Shown: piece after piece, positions 19,101 through 25,100 of the stretch | Layout of the letters: every line of letters starts with the position of its first letter | Numbering within the stretch: the stretch's first letter is position 1 | NCBI RefSeq assembly: GCF_022414575.1 | Contig: NZ_JADWYQ010000014.1 | Location: 1-64,000, forward strand | DNA: 64,000 nt | From: Streptomyces sp. MUM 178J | GTDB lineage: Bacteria; Actinomycetota; Actinomycetes; Streptomycetales; Streptomycetaceae | Direction of reading: 5' to 3' | Made by a program: the position numbers and the translations under genes | The notes under the pieces: model-generated | Seen by the model: only the letters and a program-made list of their open reading frames with translations | The model's database searches: none | Told to the model about the DNA's origin: nothing

Positions 19101-22100
19101 CAGGCCGCCGCGGCCCCGCAGATGACCGGCGCCCCGGACGCACCACTGCGCCTCTACCGCAAGATGTCCACCGCGGAGGCCCGTGTCTTCCTCGGGGCCC
19201 GCACCGCGCAGGCCGGCTTCCGGGCGGCGATGGCCCACAACGACAGCCGGCAGTACCGCAAGTTCTTCACCACCTCGCTCTCCCACACCAGCGCCTTCAC
19301 CAACGACAACGCGGCCTCGGACGAGGAGACGGTCGTCGAGTTCACCCTGCCCCAGGACGGCTACTGGCGGTTCGTCCGCAGCCATGGCACCCCCAACCAG
19401 CAGTCCGGCGCGTACCAGGTCCCGGACTCCGCACTCCTCCACCAGGAGCTGCTGCGCACCGGAGCCGCCGCCAACTTCAGGTCCGGCCAGGACATCGACG
19501 CCGTACTGACACAGCGCACCCATCACAACATCGGCATCGGCCACGGCAACGAGAGCGAGTTCGCCCGACTGGTGACCGGCATGCGCGAGGTCTCCCCGGC
19601 CGAGGTCGGCCGTGCCGCCCAGGACGCCGCAGCCGCCGCTCGCGCGGCCCGCCGCCCCCTGGTGGACGCCCTGGTCCGGCAGCGTATCGACGGCCTTCGC
19701 CAGCGCGCCGCCGTGCACGCCGCACCGGCCGCCGGAACCCCGGCCGCCGGCAACCGGGCCACGCCTCTGTCCTCGTACGTCACCGGCTACGGTTCCCAGT
19801 ACGACGGACACGTCGGCCTGGTCCACGTCGAACCGCTGCCCGCTCCCGTCGTCGACGGCCTGCACCGGCAGATCCTCACCGCGCTCGGCATCACCGGCCC
19901 CGTCGCCGACGACCACCCGGCACTGCTCCGGCTCCGGGACACGCTCACCGCCGAGGAACTCGCGCGGCACCTGCCCTATCTGCGCAGCAGCCACGGTGCG
20001 CGGTTCACCGTCCGGCACGAAGGCCGCGATCGCACCGTGGACGTACGTCTGGCCCTGCGCGACCCCGTCCGCTCCGAGCGGTACGGCGCCCACAGCGTCA
20101 CGGATCCCGAGGGCCGGGTCGAGCGGCGCGGACTCGGCAATCAGGAGTCCTTTGCCGCCAGCGGCTCCGGAACGGCCCGCACCGTCCCCGTGGCCTGGTC
20201 CGGCCGCTTCCCCATCGACCGGGCAGGACCGGTCCGCCGACTGGACGCGGCGCTGTCGCTCGCGCTCACCCACAACCAGTATTCGGCCTCCACCACCGTC
20301 AGCCACGTGGTCCAGACGATGACCGCCCAGCGCAGCAGCGAACTGTCCCAGCCGATCGAGTTCGGCACCGCCTGGCAGGTCCGTGTGGACCCGACTGAGC
20401 AGCCCGCGGCCGACGACTGGGACGCCGTCCGCACGCACGGACCCGTCACCGTCTGGTTCCCCGAGCACCTCGCCGTCGAGACCGGCGGAGGACTCGCCGT
20501 CCCCGCCGGTCTGGACGAACTCCCGGTGTGGGGCGTCGACACGGTTCGCGAACCCGGCCGTCTGGCGGCCGAGGTGCGCCGCGACTTCGCTGCCGAACTC
20601 GCCGGCCTGTCGGACTCCTCATCCGGGGAACTGGAGGCCTTTCTGTCGGAGCCGGTCCTGCGCGGCACCCTGCCTCTGCAACGCGGCGGCGGTCTGTTCT
20701 CGCCGGTGCTGCTGGACGGCGACGGTCACGCCATCGGCATGCTGAAGCTGACCACCGAGGTGGAGCCCGACGACCCGACGCACCGCTCCGTCGACGGCAA
20801 GATCAACCTGGAGGCGCATGTCGCGCACACCGTCAAGGTCGACAGTGCCGCCAAGTTCACCAGCGGCGCCGCCCTCGACGGCAGCCTCGGCCCTTCGTTC
20901 ACCGGTGACCACGCCGAGCAGCACCCCGACGCGTCCTCGCTGGCCGCCGGCAGCCTCGTCGGCAAGGGCGGGCTGAGATGGCAGACCAGCGCCGCCCTGT
21001 CGTCCGGTGGTTCGGCCAGCATGACGCACTCCGTGCGCAGCAACCGCAGCCACCTCCTCGCCCCGGCCCGCGTCACTCACCGCGTCACCCTGATCCGGGC
21101 GCGCGGCGGCAGCAGCACGCACACGTTCGGCCCGTGGGACGACGGGATGCGCCTGCGTGTCCTCCCCGCCGCCGAGGCCCGGGGCGAGGAACACCGGCCG
21201 GGCTCCGGGCAGCGCCGACTCCCCGGGGAACTGGAGAACCTGCAGAGCCTCGGCGTGTCCGCCGCCCCCCTGGGCGTCGCCGGAACCGCTCCGCTCTTCG
21301 ATCGGGCCGAGGCCTGGCTGCGGGCACAGGGCTTCCTCCCACCGCTCGAACCGGTGCCCGCCACCCTGTTCGACGAGGCAGCCGCCCAGGCGCAACTCGC
21401 CAATATGCGGCGCTTCGAACAGGCCCGCTCCGGGGTCGGGCTGCGGGCAGCCGCCGACGCCATGCTGGACGGCGGCCACGCGATGTGGTTCGACCTGCCC
21501 GACCGCACCGGCGGCGCCCGCCGCGTCCAACTGAGGCTGTCCGCCTTCCGCGACACCGGCCCCGGCCCCGCCAGCACGCCCCGGCACCGCCGCACCCTGC
21601 CGGACGTCCAGGTGATGGGCATCTCCTCGTTCTCCGTCGCCGGCACCGAGGCCGCGGGCTACGCCTACGGCTGGCAGGCCGGCTTCGGCGGCGGCCCCGC
21701 CGGCCCCCTCGGCAGCAGCGGCGGCCCGTGGCTTCTGGGCGGCAGCGGTGACTACACGTACTCACAGCAGACCGCCCACACCACCACGGCCGGCTCCGGC
21801 GTCAACCAGGACCAGTTCTTCATCGGCAGCGGGCAGCCGGCCGAAGTCTTCGACGTGCCCGCGCAGTTCTCCCTCGATCTGTACGAGGGTCCCGGCGCCG
21901 AACCCGTGGTGCGCTTCGCCGACCCCGCCTCGCACCCCGACGCCCGGCCCACCGCCCCCGCCGACGTCGAGCGTCCGGCCGAACCCGCGGAGGAACCCCC
22001 GCACAGCGTCGGCGGGCACCTCACTCTCGCCGTGCCGCAGCACCGCACCGTGCCCGCCGACACGCCCACCCAGGCGCTCCCCGGGCACCGGGTGCGGGCC

Positions 22101-25100
22101 GTCGACGCCGACGACCGTGCCCGCCTGTCGCTGACCGGCCCGGACGGCAGGCCCGCCGACGGTGTCGTCCGGCTGCCCGACGACGCCGTCATGGACGTCG
22201 TCCGCGGCTCCGGGCCGATCCTCGACGCGTTCGAACAGATCGTCACCAACACCTACCCCGGTCACCCCGAGCAGGGGCTGCTCGACCGGGTCGCCCAGAC
22301 CGTCACCGCGAGTGTCCCCGGCGCCGTCGCCAAGGCCGGCAGCCATGTCCTCGACACGTTCGCCGGAGCCGACCCCACCGACCAGAGCACCGCCTTCACC
22401 GAGGCCCTGCGCGGCGCCCTCAGCCCGGCCGGTCTCGTGGCCCGCTCCCACCAGATCTTCAAGAGCGGCTATGTCATCGAGGGCCTCACCCTGCCCGGAC
22501 TCGGCGCCGACCACGAGTTCTCCGTCGAGATCCAGGGCTGGCTGCACGACGCCGAGCACCTGCACAGCGGCAAGCAGTACCTGGAGACCGACGTCGGCGC
22601 CACCGACACCGCACAGCAGCGGGTGACCACCAGCACCGGCCACCAGGGCGCCCTCGCCGCCACCTCGCTCCAGATGCCGCCCGATGTGCCGGAGGGCGCC
22701 CCGGCCCCCGCGCCCACCGCCGCGTTCAACCCGTCCGGCCGGTACGCGTACACCCGGCGCACCGACGAGACGCACACCCTCGCCTCCAGCACCGGAGTGA
22801 CCCGCACGCCGACGGAGAGCGGCACCCTGCACCGCATCCGCACCGGCGCCACGTTCCTCGTCACCGTCCGACACGGGCGCCGCAACCTGGTCGGCAATGC
22901 GCTCGGCCTGACCACCGCCGACCCGGTCACGGTCGCCGTGGACGTGCCGCGCGGCGCCCAGTTCCTGATGAGCGACCCGCAACTGGCCCGCGACGCCGAA
23001 TGGTTCACCGGGATCGGCTCGGGCACCGACACCGGCACCGGCACCGGCTCGGGCTCCGGCACGCTCGCCGCGCCCGCCCGGCCCGAGCCGACGCTGCCCC
23101 TGCCGGACCGTTTCGCCCGCACCCGCGAACCGGGCCTGGCGGGAATCCTGTCCGTCCGGCAGCTCGGCGACGAGGGGACCGAGCAGCGCGACCGCCTGCG
23201 CGCCGAACTGACCGCCCTCGTCGAACGCGAGGCACCCGGCTCCACCATCCCCGGCCACGCCTCCTACCTGCCCGGCGTCCTGGCCCGCATCGCCGACCTC
23301 ACCACCCCGACCGCCCTGCGCGCCCTGCCCGGCCGCGGCCCGTCCGGAGTGCAGCGCTTCCACTTCCGGCATGTCACCAAGGGCGGCGCCCGCCTGGTCG
23401 AGGTCACGCTCAACGCCCGGCCGGTCCAGGACACCGCCGGACTGCGCACCGTCCGCGGCCGACCCGCGGGCGGCGGCGCCGGACAGGAGCAGGTCCATGT
23501 GCACGCCCCGGCCAACACCTCCAGCTCCGTCTCGCACACCCGCCGGCACGGAGCCGCCTTCACTCCGACGGCCCGCTACCCCCGCCCCGCCGACGACACC
23601 CGCACCGACCGCACCGGACCCGCCTGGTCCCGCACTGGGGACCTCACCGACACCACCAAGACCGCGGCCGGCAACGAGGACCGCTTCTGGCTGCGCACCG
23701 ACAACGCGGCCGACTTCGAGGTCGCCTACGAGTACACCGCCACCGTCCGCTCCGAACTCGTCGCAGACTGGCCCCTCGACCTGCCCGGCGGCATCGTCGA
23801 GGCCGGCGTGCTCGCCTGGTACGAGGAGAACGTCACCTTCACCACCTGGCTCGACCGCATGCTGCGCGGCCGCCCCGCCGCCACCGCGACCGTGCCCGCC
23901 CGGCTCACACTGCGCTTCACCGGCAGCGAGGCAGCCGACCCCGCGAAGGCGGCGCCGCCCACCGAGCCCGCGGTGTCGGCCGTGCACCCCCTGCCGACCC
24001 CGCCCACGGCCACCGGCGGCGCGCACCCCGCCGACGGCGGGCGGATCGTGCCGACCGGGCCCACGCCGGTGTTCCACTTCAACGGATACGCCGAACTCGC
24101 GCAGGCCCTCACCACCGTCGCCCCCCGCCTGGCCTCCCAGTGGCAGGCCACGGTGACGTCCGGTTCCGCGGAAGGCGCCGCCGTCCGCGTCGGCGAACTC
24201 ATCCAGGCAGGCGCCATCAGCCTCGACCCACCCCGCGCCGCCGGACTGACGCAGCACCTGCCCGGCGCCTACCCCGACCACCTCGAGTCCGACGACGCGC
24301 CCAGCCTGCACATCGAACTGCGCAACCCGCGACGGATCACCGACGCGGGCGACGTCGCCCTGGACCGGCTGCGGCTTCCGACGACCTCGGCGACCACCTC
24401 GCTCGTCGCAGGTTCCGCCTCGGGCGCCGTCCTGCAGACCGCCTACGCCGTGACCGACACCCACCTCCTCGGCTTCGGCGCGCCCATGCTCGCCCGGCAG
24501 CCCGTCACCCAGGGGCACGGCTCCGCCACCGCGGCCGCCCGCCGGGAGTGGTTCAAGACCGGCGGCACGGCACTGCCCGCCAACGGCCGCGGCACCCGCA
24601 GCTACGAGACCATGGCCGACGTGGTGGTCACCGTCAACGGCCCCGCAGGCACCCTCTACGTGACGGGCAGCGCCGAACTGCGCCTGAGCGAACGGGACGT
24701 GCTCGGCCACGGCATCACCGACGCCCGCACCGATCCGCAGGTGTACGACCTGCGCTCGCTGCTCGCGGGGCAGCCGGAGGCAGACCTGCGGGACTGGACT
24801 GCCCACCCCCTGGGCGACCTGCCCCGGGCACTTGCCGACGGCCTCGACCCGAGCGACCCCGCCGCCCAGATCTGGCTCGCCACCGGCCCCGACCCGGACG
24901 GCTCCCGGCTCGGCCGCGCCCTGTACGCGGCCTCGCGCACCGCCGCCCTCGCCGACCGGCCCGTCGAGCTGGTGCTGCGCACCGACGAGGGCCTGCGCCA
25001 CTGGCGGTTCACCCGGGGAGGCGACCTGCACAGCACCGACGCCGACACCCTCGACGCCTGGAGCGACCTCGCCACCCGGATCACCGCCCACGCCGACGCC

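Noticed and set aside
15927..20468. 1,513-codon minus-strand frame inside the giant toxin gene
   Set aside because: It changes character exactly where the plus-strand codon bias changes and shows no domain. The plus-strand frame has clear motifs and a ribosome site.
21762..25091. 1,109-codon minus-strand frame
   Set aside because: It is Gly/Arg/Ala/Val low complexity and complementary to the giant gene; a GC-skew artefact.
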